Shown piece after piece: positions 36,001 through 49,311 of a stretch of DNA of 64,000 bases. This stretch comes from Owenia fusiformis (Eukaryota; Annelida; Polychaeta; Sabellida; Oweniidae). Under the pieces are notes generated by a model that saw only the letters and a program-made list of their open reading frames with translations, searched no databases and had not been told where the DNA came from. Both the position numbers and the translations under genes were made by a program. Location of the stretch: the NCBI GenBank assembly GCA_903813345.2, contig CAIIXF020000008.1, forward strand, positions 10,195,278-10,259,277, read 5' to 3'. How positions within the stretch are numbered: the first letter of the stretch is position 1; each line of letters opens with the position of its first letter.

Positions 36001-39000
36001 AGACCTTTTGACCTTGAGAAGGTCATTGAAGGTCAAATCTTCTTTGACCTTGAGAATATGTCATTGAATGTCAAAACTATAGTCAGATTTGAACTTTTGA
36101 GAACTTGTAGATAATTTTGAAAAAAATTGGTCAATTTGAAGCAAGTTGAAATTACGACCTTTTTTCCAGCAGAAATTTAATACAATGTGGTCATAACCAT
36201 TTGTTACAGATGTCAACAGACATAAATAGTATAAATAAGAAATAGTAATTTGAATGTAGGATAAACAATATAATTGTTGCTTACACCTAAACGTATTCTA
36301 AGAAATATTGTGTTTCAATTACTGAATATACTTTGAGACAACATAATTACTAAAATATACTTACATATTAGCTGTAAAGGTGCAAAGTGGGCCAGCAGCC
36401 GGGAACAGAAGTCCAAACAATGAAGTCCATGCAAATATCTGAAAAATAAAATTCATGCTTAATATTAACTTACATTTAGCCAAATTTGTATATCACTCTT
36501 TTAAAAATTTGGAAAATGATTAATATTATGTAAACATTTTTTAAAACGCATGTATTATGGATACACCACACTGATATCATACCCTGACATGTGAAACTGA
36601 TGTAAAGTAGTTTTGTAATATGTAGTTGTAGTTTTTAGTTTTCTTTTGTACACCGTAGTGACTGATATGTCATTTACATGACATGGTTATTGAGTCAATA
36701 AAAGATATATATAAGTATGAACTTATGATGGTAAATTATCATAATGAATAATGTGCCTTAAATTTTTTTTTATGAATTTAATGAACATTCCAAATATCCA
36801 AATGATTTAAACATGCTATAAAAGCAGATCCATTTTTGCTTTTATAGAACACAATATAACAATGTTAAAGGGCTAGATTCACATTTTGTAGAATACTGTA
36901 CAGCGATGATTGTTTCATAAAGTTTCATAAAAACATTATTCAGCAATTATCACATGATGGAATGTTTTTTCTCAAAAGTTAGGAACATCCCACATACTGA
37001 CATACCGTGTATACTCCTAAGATCCACCATACAACACCCTGTCTATGCCACAAATTGGGGAATGCTTTGCAACGATGCCAAACATTGTAGATGAACATCC
37101 CAAGAATTGCCAGTGACAGTATCAGTATTACTATTCCAATCACAACACCTTCAGTTCTAACCACTGGAAATAACAAATTCAATTTAATATTTTATACAGG
37201 CCAACATTAATTGCTGCAATGTTTTATGTCACCCAGGAAATAAAATGAAGGTTGATTAGTTAGGCTAGGACAAATAATATACCAAAAGGTCAAAACATAT
37301 TTTCAATGTAGGTCACATGAGGGACATGTGTGACACAAGAACAAGTCTAAAGGCCTATGTTACTTGAAAATAGGTCAAGTAGAGAAAATATTATCATTAT
37401 TTCAAAAGTAAATGTCAACTAATTCAAGGTCGAATCAACAGTAAGGGTCATCAGAAAGGTCAAAAGTGAAATTGTTTCGATAATTTCCAAAGTAAAAAGA
37501 ATTGCAATTTTCAAGCAATAAATAGCTAATTCTTGATTTTTGTAACAAATATTTTGATAAAAGTTAACTTATTTGTTAAAGGCCCCATATAAAGTTTAAA
37601 CCAAGTTGGCTTATACTGTATTGTAGTCTTACCTAATGTTATCAAAATGTAATATGTGAAACTTTTTTCAAAAAGTGGTTTTTGAAGGACTTTTTGTTTG
37701 AAAAATAGTGAATTTATTTAAAACTAAATTTTGGAGGTCATTCATATCTTTTAATAAACAATAATTCACACCAATGCATAGTATTCATCCCCACGTGTTT
37801 TTGTTAAAAAATTAAGAAAATTTGTTGAGAAATAAGTGAGAAATGAACTCAGCCATGCATGAAAGTGGTTCAGAGGAACTGCATTTTAAAATTGTAGTTC
37901 TCATAGAAACCAATGATACAATAATATTAACAACATGATATATTCTTCTTTTCAACTTAGTTAGACAATCAGCATTGGTTATTTTGGAAATTTAGAATAT
38001 TTAAGAAAGATTGACATAGAAAAAAGTAAAAATAAATTTTAAAGGTTTTTACACAATGGTGTCACTTAGGGTGCAAATATTTTTTAATATGCAAAAACAT
38101 TTGTGTGGCACATTAGACATAACATTTATTATTGAATCAGTGTGTCCTTTATTCAATCTTTGTAATGGTGTTAAGAGATAATGTGTTTTGTACTGTATAG
38201 TGGAATATTTGATGACTAAAATTATACCTTAGTACTGTTACGTATTTTTGAATGTTTAATTCAAACACAAAATACTTTCTCTTCAGAGGCCTATTAAAAT
38301 ATATTTTATTTCTTCAATCTCTTAATAACTACAATATCCACAATATATCTTACTGTTTCAAAACTCAATATAAAACTTCTCTAAAAACTCTATCCAAACT
38401 GCGCAATTCTTGAAACATTGGCTTTTATACCTAACCTCAAGATCAGAGGTCATTAAAATCAGAGATCATATAGGTCTAGCAGTTGATCCCAGAATCAGAG
38501 ATCATTGAGGTCTCACCTTATTGATCCTAAGAAAGGTCGTTGAGATCTCACCTCGCTGATCTCAAATTCAGAACAACAAGCTAGTCTAAAAATAGATTAT
38601 CAAACTGCAATATCCAAGATCTCAATGTTTAAGAAATATATGTATATTTTGAAACATGTTGTGCTTCAAAAAGAACATATTAAGTTTATGAAATATAAAA
38701 ACCTTAGTAAAAAGAATGCATGCAATGTATTCTACAGTACACCTTAGACCAAAGTATGCCTGAGTTTTAAAGGTATTGTTAAGGTGTATACCAAATCCAT
38801 ACCTCATTTACTTGAATGTTTTCATTACAAACCTGGTATTCACGTGTATAGACCTAAAGTACACCTCAAGAACAAAAAAACTATAATAAATGTCAAATTG
38901 ACCAATTCCTTACCCGATTAACTTTTTACATTTTAGCATATACCTTATTAACAGGTGCATATACCAAAAGTGCACCTCAAAAACTGTTGAGTAAATCTAC

Positions 39001-40209
39001 AGGCACATAAACCAAAAGTACACCTCAAAAACTTAAAAAATATGCAAGCAATATATTTCTTAAAAACACATTAAACGTGTAGTATGTGAAGGTTCATGAA
39101 GAAGAAGATAAAGAATAACAAAACAAAAAATATATATACAAGAAACTGAAGCAAAATCTACATATAAGAATATTATGTATTTTTGTTACAGCCTTTTACA
39201 GTATTCATAGACCAGTTCTTTTCGTTGAAACAATCTAATACGAGAAAACAACACAGCAATCCAAATTAAATGTACCATTAATGTAACAATTATCAGGAAA
39301 ATATACGAGGTCTGATCATAAAGTTCTCATAATATCTCTCTAATTTCTTTATTTTTCAATGTTTTCTAATGAAATTCTCAAAGAATGTGCAGCATAGAAT
39401 TTTGTATTTATCCAGCAAAAATATTTTGTATAACAGAAATATTGGATAAGAGATAGTTGCCAAAGTAACCAGAAATCAAGGCATATACATGTACTAAACA
39501 CTTTCCTCGCAATTATTGAGTAGAATGAGTTAGCATGAGTTAGCAGTAGTAAGATAGGATAAAATAAGTGTAGCTAGATAAGTGATAAGTATAATATACA
39601 TATGTGTATATAGTGAATAAAAAAGTAGTGAACCCACCTTCCATAAAATTATCTTTTTGAAAGTTGTAATATATTCATGTAATATTCTGTTAATCTAAGC
39701 TTAATATTGGAAGAAAATTAGTAGATGGATATGAGATTTGCAATGTTACCTTTTTGTTTCAATGTAATTTTCATTTATATTTTGTCAATATTCTACAGGA
39801 AAATGTAACGGTAACAACACCTTTTATTACACCTATTTATTGTTGTAATATTATCTAATTTACATGATAAATTTCATAGGTGCTGATAGCTGAGAATTAA
39901 CAGTGTTAGCCATTTATCCATATTTTCCAATTGAAATTTTTCATTTGTGTTATGTTCATTTTCATATTCTGTCATATTCTAATTGTGTTTTCAATTTGTA
40001 ATATTTAACATGATTAATTCTGACGAATATTGTTTATTTTCATTAATTACCTGCAAGTACGTTTTGCCCATGGGACTAAGTACAAACCATTCACATTATA
40101 ATGTAAAAGGCTTTTGATGATGGGAAGACAATGTAAGCTTACCTGTTACAAATTCACTGATGGTAGGGAGCCCAACTGCACAGGAATCATTAACATCTTG
40201 TGATGACAT
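33026..40209 (-). CDS. SLC51A: Organic solute transporter alpha (OST-alpha, SLC51A)
   Basis: This is a seven-helix membrane protein that, with the beta subunit SLC51B in vertebrates, moves bile acids and conjugated steroids across the basolateral membrane. Exons in coding order: 40209-40143, 37163-37006, 36438-36365, 35656-35489, 35218-35107, 35011-34923, 34685-34513 and 33291-33026. They give 368 residues (human about 340), and every phase closes. Hydrophobic helices include VVIGIVILILSLAILGMFIY and FMVFQVLIILTTLQGAIIGM. The family's cysteine-rich loop is present as a run of seven Cys before LPRLNPT (residues ~141-152). TAVOL-type end matches such as NKVYNPGL and KFMVFQVLIILT align with OST-alpha better than with TMEM184 relatives. 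The start codon follows 34 bases of 5' UTR after an acceptor at 40243, so a further upstream non-coding exon is likely. No beta-subunit gene is visible in the window. Confidence 0.92.
33355..33463 (+). repeat. GGTGACATATTG family, copy D, short form
   Basis: 109 bp in SLC51A intron 7, just upstream (on the minus strand) of the last exon. The 5' hairpin CACCACCAAAAGTGGTG is intact, then TTATTGTTATGGTCTCC, and the end reads AGGTGGTGACATATTG...TAATGCCTTGT. The GGTCA-rich middle is missing, as in copy B. Confidence 0.8.
33823..34185. mobile_element. hAT-type MITE, 363 bp, perfect 8-bp duplication
   Basis: The ends are TAGAGGTGTCACGGAA and its complement TTCCGTGACACCTCTA, perfect over 16 bases. 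Flanks are GTTATATG at 33815-33822 and 34186-34193. It lies in SLC51A intron 7. It carries short open frames without transposase similarity. Repeated GTTCCG/CGGAAC motifs lie near the right end. Confidence 0.92.
34739..34860 (+). repeat. Interspersed repeat, CAAAAATTCTTTCAAAATCA family, copy 1
   Basis: Shares CAAAAATTCTTTCAAAATCA, GAGCA, a GAA-CCCC(C/T)T block and (A)GT(G/A)AACCCCCT with a second copy at 48529-48694. It lies in SLC51A intron 6, preceded by a run of ten C. Non-coding. Confidence 0.7.
35738..36220 (-). repeat. GGTGACATATTG family, copy E, minus orientation
   Basis: Long-form copy in SLC51A intron 3. On the plus strand it starts ACAAGGCATTAACATGACAA and ends TTTGTTACAGATGTCAACAG. 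It contains two perfect ERR elements on the minus strand (TGACCTTGA at 36009-36017 and 36045-36053) and several more GGTCA half-sites. Its 5' hairpin region is degraded. Confidence 0.8.
37284..37465 (+). promoter_or_regulatory. Cluster of nuclear-receptor half-sites in SLC51A intron 1
   Basis: Within about 180 bp there are AGGTCA at ~37284, ~37310, ~37372 and ~37456, plus AAGGTCG (~37425) and GGGTCA (~37444), all in the same orientation. Vertebrate SLC51A is regulated by nuclear receptors. Whether these sites are bound is unknown, and GGTCA is also common in local repeats. Confidence 0.25.
38440..39045. repeat. Degenerate tandem motifs in SLC51A intron 1
   Basis: From 38440 to 38570 an AGAGATCAT/GAGGTC(T)-type motif recurs about six times. 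From about 38730 to 39045 a loose unit around ATACCAAAAGTACACCTCAA recurs four or five times. Both are diverged. The remainder of this 3-kb intron (37164-40142) is AT-rich with no exon seen. Confidence 0.45.
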
Positions 40210-41718
40210 TTTGATTATCACTTAGAAGGAATCTGTACTTTGGCTGAAATAGACAAACATGGGGGGGGGGTTAAATTGTGTTTCTAATTCATTTTGAGAT
40301 GCCATACTCTAAGCATTACAATCAAAGATAAAACGTGCACTAATCATCAGAATCAAGTGCATGGTGTGTCTTCTATCTTATCTGTGTTTAGCACTAGTTA
40401 TTGCCTTCAAGAGTACCATAAATTGACATATGATCAACAAACCTATCCTCAGACTTCAAAATCTTATCTTAGTTATCCAAATAACCCAAAAGTTAGTTAA
40501 ACACAAAATACCGAAAAAAAAACAAATAAAACTTTATTTAAACAACCATATCATGTTTGCTCATTTAGGAGGTGGCACATTACACCTGGATCAATGATCA
40601 ATTGTTGTAAAGAATGTTGGTTGATAAAAAAGAAAACTCAATAATACTTTCATATTCTTATTACAATACAGTAAAATAAGATGTATTTAGCTCACAACTT
40701 TCATACAGGGTAACCCCAAAAGACAAATCTTCTATTATTAACAAATTTCTTAAGCATTCAAAAATTACTCATATATGACAAAGACTGTTAGGTAATAACC
40801 CAAATATAAACTTGTATTATTGGAAACATAAATGAAGTACATGTATATCACTCTTTCATGCAGCAGACACTTCATAAGTGCAGAAGATTTTAAAGTTATT
40901 ACAAAATTAAAGCGGGTCACCCTTTATGCAATTGTATACAGTGCATTTTAACTTGTGAGACTGATCTTCAGAAGTGGTGGTAGATATAGGGAAAGATTTT
41001 ATTGGCATTTATTACATCAAAGTTATAAATATTGAAGTTTATTTACAAATAGAATTTATGGCCCATTTTCATATAAACGCTCTACTTTAAAATGGCAGTA
41101 AATAAATAAGGGTTGTATTGGAAACACACTTTACTCATTAAAATGGGTTTCTTTATCCAAATGTTTTAAAACCAGTAAAAACACAAAGTGCACAAATGTC
41201 AGCATATAGACTGAACAGGGGATTGTTCCCTTTTTCAGAATTGTTGCTGATTAATTAGTGGTGCAAAATATAGAACTTGTTTTTCATCGAAAACAGTAAA
41301 ACAAAATCGATCAAAAATACATAGAGTAAATATAAATAATTACACTGGAATTCTTTTAATTATTCTCTAATATATTGAAGAATTAGAACAATTTGATTGT
41401 ACTTAATATTAAAAATCACAATAGGCCTTCATGTATATTCTAATTCAGCATATTTTCAAATTCTGATTATCTGACGATTTTCAAGTAATCAATTCGGCAT
41501 AGTGATACTACAGGCTGATTATTAAAATAATTTTTAATATAAAATGACCCACAGCCAGTTTCAACTAGCTGTGGATTTATTTTGTATGTAATATAATAAC
41601 CTAATATTAATACATCATGTATGTTATGTGTCATATTTCATGTTATAAATGAAAATTGATTCCATCCAAGCTTTGCAATAAACATACTTACCGTATTTAC
41701 TCAATACATTGATATATG

Positions 41719-42115
41719 TACAGTAAAATTTTAAATGTTTGGAACTACTTTGAATCTAAAAAATAAGCATTTAAGAACAATATTGAAACAGAATATGTAA
41801 AAATAGAAACATTTATACATGTCCTAACTTTTGTACATTTTTGTTTGTTTTGTAGTTTAGCTATCATATCTGTGGCCTCTTATATTTTGATGCTTCTCTG
41901 CCATGTTATTTTTGAAAAAATTAACATGGCTGAAACTCCCTAAATTACAAAGGGCCACAGCTTTGCTGCACATTATAACATAACTATCTGAAATATACAA
42001 AAGTTAGGACTTGTACATGTGTTTCCATTTTTTCATATACTGTTGCAATATACTCATTTGATTGCTTATTTTTTAAATTCAAAGTAGTCCCAAACATTTA
42101 AAATTTTACTTGTAG
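41719..42115. mobile_element. Full-length palindromic MITE, 397 bp
   Basis: Left arm TACAGTAAAATTTTAAATGT; right arm inverted TACAAGTAAAATTTTAAATG. Complementarity continues with few mismatches through CTACTTTGAAT, AAAAAATAAGCA and GTCCTAACTTTTGTA to the centre, where GCCATGTTA pairs with TAACATGGC. Almost the whole element is one stem of about 190 bp. The termini begin and end with TA, which may be the duplication of a Tc1/mariner-type insertion. Confidence 0.8.
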
Positions 42116-42414
42116 TGTCCTCTCTGCTTGAAGCTTGAATTGTCAGAGCTCTGTGTTACGGAATCTACTGCTCCACTCAGTCAATTATCCCTCCTTCTAA
42201 TCTATTACAGAAATTACTTTCTTCCAAAGTGCATTATGCGACAGAAAATCATGTCATGGTTCTACCTGTCCTAAATTATGACCTGCTCAATCTATGTAAA
42301 CTGATATTCAATGTTTACATGCAGTGAGTTTACCTTATTCTGCTAGTTATATAGTGGTAGTATATCAAGTGATTCATCTCAAATGATTTATTATTTAGTA
42401 GCAACAGGCTCAAC

Positions 42415-42658
42415 TTATCCCGTGCCAGGACTATAGTCCTGAGAATGTCTCAATCTTGTACTATTACAACATGGGAGAATATTCTGCTGATAAACCCAGA
42501 TAATTGTGGATTCAACTACACGAAAAGAATGCTAAAATACCCAGGAATCTATTGAAGTAGGTATCTAAGTGTAAGAGGTGTAGAAAATTCTCCCATGTTG
42601 TAATCGTACAGGCAAAAGATTGAGACGTTCTCAGGACTATAGTCCTGGCACGGGATAA
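42415..42658. mobile_element. MITE with TTATCCCGTGCCAGG ends, 244 bp
   Basis: Inverted repeats TTATCCCGTGCCAGGACTAT extend for about 80 bases through GTCCTGAGAA, GTCTCAATCTT and ACAACATGGGAGAAT. The perfect 8-bp duplication GGCTCAAC lies at 42407-42414 and 42659-42666. Each end also has the self-palindrome CAGGACTATAGTCCTG. Non-coding. Confidence 0.92.
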
Positions 42659-43225
42659 GGCTCAACAGTATTATGATTGATAAAATATCCTTTTCAAAGT
42701 CACAAACTTATTCTTGTAAGCATTTTAGATCTTTACATGTACCAAAGTAATGGTACATATAGTCTTTCTTGGTTTGATAAGGCTAGCCCAATATGTGCTT
42801 TTCATATGATATACACCCATTTCAAATAACCATTCAATAATTCAATATTTATACACTCTATTAAATACACACATTGTATAAATAGAAAATCTATTCTCAA
42901 TTGCATGTGGGGAAAATATTGTATTTCTGTTCTCTATTAAAATACACTCACTTGCAAGTTTGACAAGCCATTATGTAACTATGTTACCTGTTTAAGTTTG
43001 TTTATGCGTCCTTGTTTTTTCAAAGACTTTAGGTTGCCAAAATTTTTAGGGGGAGTGTGTTCATGGCCATGGGCCAACATTAGTAGCATCTAAGTGTTAA
43101 ATGGATCAATAGTACAGTATGCTATGCTATCTAAGAAATCTGTATTTCCAAAATTATAAAGTTTTGGTAAACTGAGATGTAATAGATCTTTCAGATAAAA
43201 ATTCTATTACTGTAAAACCTTTGTA

Positions 43226-43462
43226 CAGTTGGGGACATAAATAAATGACAGGTGGATTTGCTGAAGTGAGGATTTCCCATGTTAAAAATAAGAGAATTTA
43301 CAAGAGGCCATAAATCAGTGGATGAGATTATACAAAATGTAAAATATACAAATTTTAAGGGATATGTATCTAGACAATATTGGAAATTATGGGCTTTCAG
43401 ACCACCATAATTAGGAAATGGTGATCGAAAATCGACCTGTCATTTATTTTTGTCCCCAACTA
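43226..43462. mobile_element. TA-flanked MITE, 237 bp
   Basis: Inverted ends CAGTTGGGGACATAAATAAA and, from the right, TAGTTGGGGACAAAAATAAA, both followed by TGACAGGT. TA is present at 43224-43225 and 43463-43464. This suits a Tc1/mariner-type non-autonomous element. Confidence 0.75.
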
Positions 43463-43532
43463 TACAGTGAACACATATGTAGCCACAAAAATGTGTTCAC
43501 TGTAGGTAGGTGTTCACTACAGAGACAATTTG
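43463..43532. repeat. Perfect 14-bp hairpin and GTGTTCACTACAG repeat
   Basis: TACAGTGAACACAT (43463-43476) and ATGTGTTCACTGTA (43491-43504) are perfect complements around a 14-base loop. The following GGTAGGTGTTCACTACAGAG recurs inverted near 58460 (CTGTAGTGAACACCTACC), so it belongs to an interspersed family. Confidence 0.6.
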
Positions 43533-44368
43533 ATACAGAACGCAATGGATTATGTGCTGAGAAGAGGTGTTCATTAAGAGAGAGGTGTTATGTTATATCA
43601 AAAGGTGGCAGGATTTGTAGTTAGGATCTATTGACTTTTTTTATATAAAATTCCTCTGAACCCAGTCACAGGTGAGAAGTGACATCTATATAACATATAC
43701 ATAAAAATAAGATTTTTCTTCTCGATATCTCAATAATTAGTCGATACATTTGCACCAGTCTCTCTTCAACTTGTTGATGAAATAAAATGTTTTTCATTTT
43801 TATAACACATGATTAGGTGATAGATATCATTGACTACCTGAACTATGTGCCAGCTGCCAGTTCAAGTAACAAAACATCACCATATCTTTGTAGTATTTTG
43901 TTAGTGTGTTCCTGCCTTCCTCTGTGCAGATCCTGAATTCATATATTACAGGTAATCCCACGGCAGCCAAGCTATAATGTCATTGATTGTATTGAAATAA
44001 CTACATAATCTTTTATATAGTTTCTTGCAGTATTTTACATATTTTTGAACAAGCTTTAGTTAAAATTCTATGATCTTTCAATGTCAAGTATCTATTTCAA
44101 ATATAAGGTGATTTTCATTTCACATGATTCAATATTTTTGGTGTCAGTATTTTCTTGGCAAAATGAACCGTCAGGAGCACTGTGTTCATAGTTGATGGAA
44201 CAAGACACAGAGTTAAATATCGCAAGAGCAAATAGCCAAGTCAAATATCCAGCAGTACAATACAATGACAATATAGCACTTTCTTAGTGTAGTAAAAATA
44301 CCTTTTCCAACATTGATTGTCCAGTTCCATGGGCTAATCTTTTATATACAAAATGCATGTGTTGTACA

Positions 44369-44522
44369 CAGGGTACGCCCTAAGGGCTGGTCAGCTGGTC
44401 GTTACCAGGTTACTTTTAATACTGACCAGTTGATTTTTTCTCAAGATATAGGAAAATAACATTGCAACTGGTCAATGATGCCATTTTGACCGGCAGCTCT
44501 CAGATCCTAAGGGCATACACTG
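44369..44522. mobile_element. hAT-type MITE, 154 bp, perfect 8-bp duplication
   Basis: Ends CAGGGTACGCCCTAAGG and, inverted, CAGTGTATGCCCTTAGG. Flanks GTTGTACA at 44361-44368 and 44523-44530. Inside, CTGGTCA/TGACCAG motifs recur. Non-coding. Confidence 0.92.
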
Positions 44523-44576
44523 GTTGTACATTAGTGCATGCATGCATTGATCAACCATGGAAACCAAGGAAGAAAA

Positions 44577-44808
44577 CCCTTGAAATTCTAGACAATGTTC
44601 AATCCATAAACCCTTGAGTTCTAAACTATGTTCAACCCACAAACCGTTGAATTCTAAACAATGTTCAACCCATAAACCCTTGAATTCTAAACAATGTTCA
44701 ACCCATAAACCCTTGAATTATAAACAATGTTCAACCCATAAACCCTTGAATTCTAAACAATGTTCAACCCATAAACCCTTGAATTATAAAAAATGTTTTG
44801 TTCAACTC
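44577..44808 (+). repeat. 33-bp minisatellite, about seven copies
   Basis: Unit CCCTTGAATTCTAAACAATG followed by TTCAACCCATAAA, seven copies, ending in a decayed copy. Because 33 is a multiple of three, one frame stays open across the array and reads as an 11-residue repeat, but nothing supports translation. Confidence 0.9.
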
Positions 44809-45422
44809 TTGAAACATTAAACCAATTTTGTAATGGAACTTGTATAACTCTGGCACCTGATGAAAACAATTTTAATTTATTACAGAATATTGAATTGGTC
44901 AGGTAGCATTTCTGGTAGAGAGCAAAATTCCTAGAATAATAAAAGTTTAAAGGGCTGCCACTTCAAGCTAACTCAGTAGAGTAAATATTTCCAATGATTT
45001 TATGAGGCTCCCTACCAGAATACTTATCCAGGCTAGAGATGTTTAATTTTGATACAGGTTTGTAAGACACAATATGTTATCATATTCATATATGTGAAAT
45101 ATACAATGATGTGAAAAACAAGGAGAGTAGTCTACCCTTGTCCCATCTTTATTCAATGGGAGAACAAACAGTTCACAGAATAATCTAATTTAATGTTATT
45201 TGACATTAATTTATTTTCCACGCAAGGATGTACATTGTACCGGCAATTAAATCACAAAGTCTGTAGAACAATATTGTAACAATCCTAAAGAGATTCCTCC
45301 AAAGGCATCAATAGGATCAGATATAATATCCAGTATTGTCTAATGTCTTATTCAGGTTTTGTCAGATACAGCTTTGCCATGTTGTGCGAACAATTGTACA
45401 TCCAAGGTGTGCAGTGTGTGGT

Positions 45423-47920
<2,498 letters not shown>

Positions 47921-47964
47921 GATGGCGGTCTCTGTGGCAAAAGGAAGAGCATGGTTACCACGTG
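47921..47964 (-). promoter_or_regulatory. RPS29 5'TOP start and E-box
   Basis: On the minus strand CTCTTCCTTTTGCC (47949-47936) looks like a 5' terminal oligopyrimidine tract, placing the transcription start about 29 bases before the ATG. CACGTG (47959-47964) lies ten bases further upstream. ACCGCCATC directly before the start is a YY1-like site on the opposite strand. Alternatively, the CTCTTCCTTTTGCCACAG stretch is an acceptor of a 5' UTR intron; the TOP reading is preferred because short 5' UTRs of this kind are normal for ribosomal protein genes. Confidence 0.6.
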
Positions 47965-48528
47965 ACCAAAGGATACATTCTAGTTTAAATAATGGTTCAT
48001 TGGAACTGAACAAGTCGTTCTGATGACCATTGTAATAAAGAACGGTATATATAAAATGAAGATATACATATAACCTATCGAAATTAGCCGTATTAGAGCA
48101 GAAAACTGAGTTTGAATGATTACCATAAACTTTGACATACGTTAGTACTAAAGAAGGCCGCTGGGGCGCTGTGTACTGAACGAAATAGAAACACTTCCTA
48201 ATATACACCATCTTATTACCGGGTGAAATATGAAGTCTCCTGGGGACAGCTCCTGAAACTTTATATCTTTCAGTTTCATCATACATTACTTATTATCGGT
48301 TTATTTCATGCTGAGACAACATACGTTAAATAACAATATAGGATGAAATTTTCTAAGCATATCCATTCTCCAAAGCAATCGTGCCCATGCCGGATAACTG
48401 GACTGGATAAAGGGTGAAATACAAATTCTGTAGATATGATCTAGGATGAACTAGGCCTTCATCCTAGATATGATGAGCAAGTCCATTATGATGAAGCAAG
48501 ACAAGCAGGCCAGTCAGTCAAACCTTCC

Positions 48529-48694
48529 TGGCCAAAAATTCTTTCAAAATCATGCAGTGTCACCATTCTGAGCACTTTTCAAGTGATTTTGGCCATTTTT
48601 GAAGGAAAGTTGTCCATAGTGAAGCCCCTTGGAATTTTTTAAATAGTAAACCCCCTCGGAAAATCCTATCTATGATGCAAGACCAGGCTAAAGT
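48529..48694 (+). repeat. Interspersed repeat, CAAAAATTCTTTCAAAATCA family, copy 2
   Basis: The longer of two copies (see 34739-34860). It starts CTGGCCAAAAATTCTTTCAA and ends near GATGCAAGACCAGG. It retains a segment between the GAGCA and AGCCCC blocks that is shorter in copy 1. Function unknown, probably a small transposon. Confidence 0.7.
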
Positions 48695-49163
48695 TACCAA
48701 CAATATTTTTCTTGATAAAATAATCATCATTCCTTTAACCATTCGATTTAATTCACAATTTGGTCATTTCTGGTTTACATTGAACATTCGCACCAAGGTA
48801 CATCAGGGCTTCCCTTAGCCAATCAATAAATAGTCATTAATTCTCATGTAACCACCCCCCCCCCCCCCCCATCCTATACAACCACTTCATATCATTATCC
48901 AAAACTTTAGAGTGTGAGCTTTGAGGCCGTGAATTCATACAATTAAAAATCTAATCCATGATTGATTTAAGCATGCACATCATAAACATCCACAATGTAA
49001 GTAGTAAATTAACCTGACTTTGAAGTGTGATATGCCCATACTGACTTGATACAAGGCCATTCATGAATATGCAGTATGTCAAACCATGGGCTAACCTAAT
49101 TTACTCAATAAATCTATCAAAAGTGTGTTTTGTCATCCTAGATTGTGCTCAGTATCCCTGATC

Positions 49164-49311
49164 CAGGGGTTTCATTAGCAGCAGGCAACAAGCACTTGTT
49201 TTCACAAAATCGCCTGTTGTTTTTAGGGACTTTTCAACTTTTCCATGTAAATTTATGATTTCCATACATTTAGCCTGTTGTTTTCATTTGTTGTAATTAG
49301 TGAAACCCCTG
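49164..49311. mobile_element. MITE with CAGGGGTTTCA ends, 148 bp
   Basis: Ends CAGGGGTTTCATTA and TAGTGAAACCCCTG, complementary with one mismatch. Flanks CTGATC and CTGATG give a possible 6-bp duplication with one change. GCCTGTTGTTTT motifs recur inside. A fragment of the same family, inverted, is in RPS29 intron 1 (46437). Confidence 0.75.

Larger units (their letters stand above)
40244..45209. other. Intergenic DNA between SLC51A and RPS29
   Basis: A run of ten G lies close to the SLC51A acceptor (40261-40271). Apart from the elements listed at 41719, 42415, 43226, 43463, 44369 and 44577, this is AT-rich sequence without splice-flanked coding segments. The upstream SLC51A non-coding exon and promoter should lie here but could not be picked out. 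The RPS29 3' end comes in from the right. Confidence 0.5.

Noticed and set aside
33026-40209. Assignment of the transporter to the TMEM184 family
   Set aside because: The fold is related, but the cysteine run before LPRLNP and the NKVYNPGL and KFMVFQVLIILT stretches fit OST-alpha better.
44577-44808. CRISPR-like array
   Set aside because: Repeats are contiguous without unique spacers, and the genome is animal. The same holds for the arrays at 5491 and 61726.
44614-44820. Repetitive 68-codon frame reading as 11-residue units
   Set aside because: It is only the translation of the 33-bp minisatellite.
47921-48286. In-frame extension upstream of the RPS29 start giving a 146-codon frame
   Set aside because: RPS29 is normally 56 residues and starts at MGF. 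The extension crosses the TOP tract and promoter and shows no homology.
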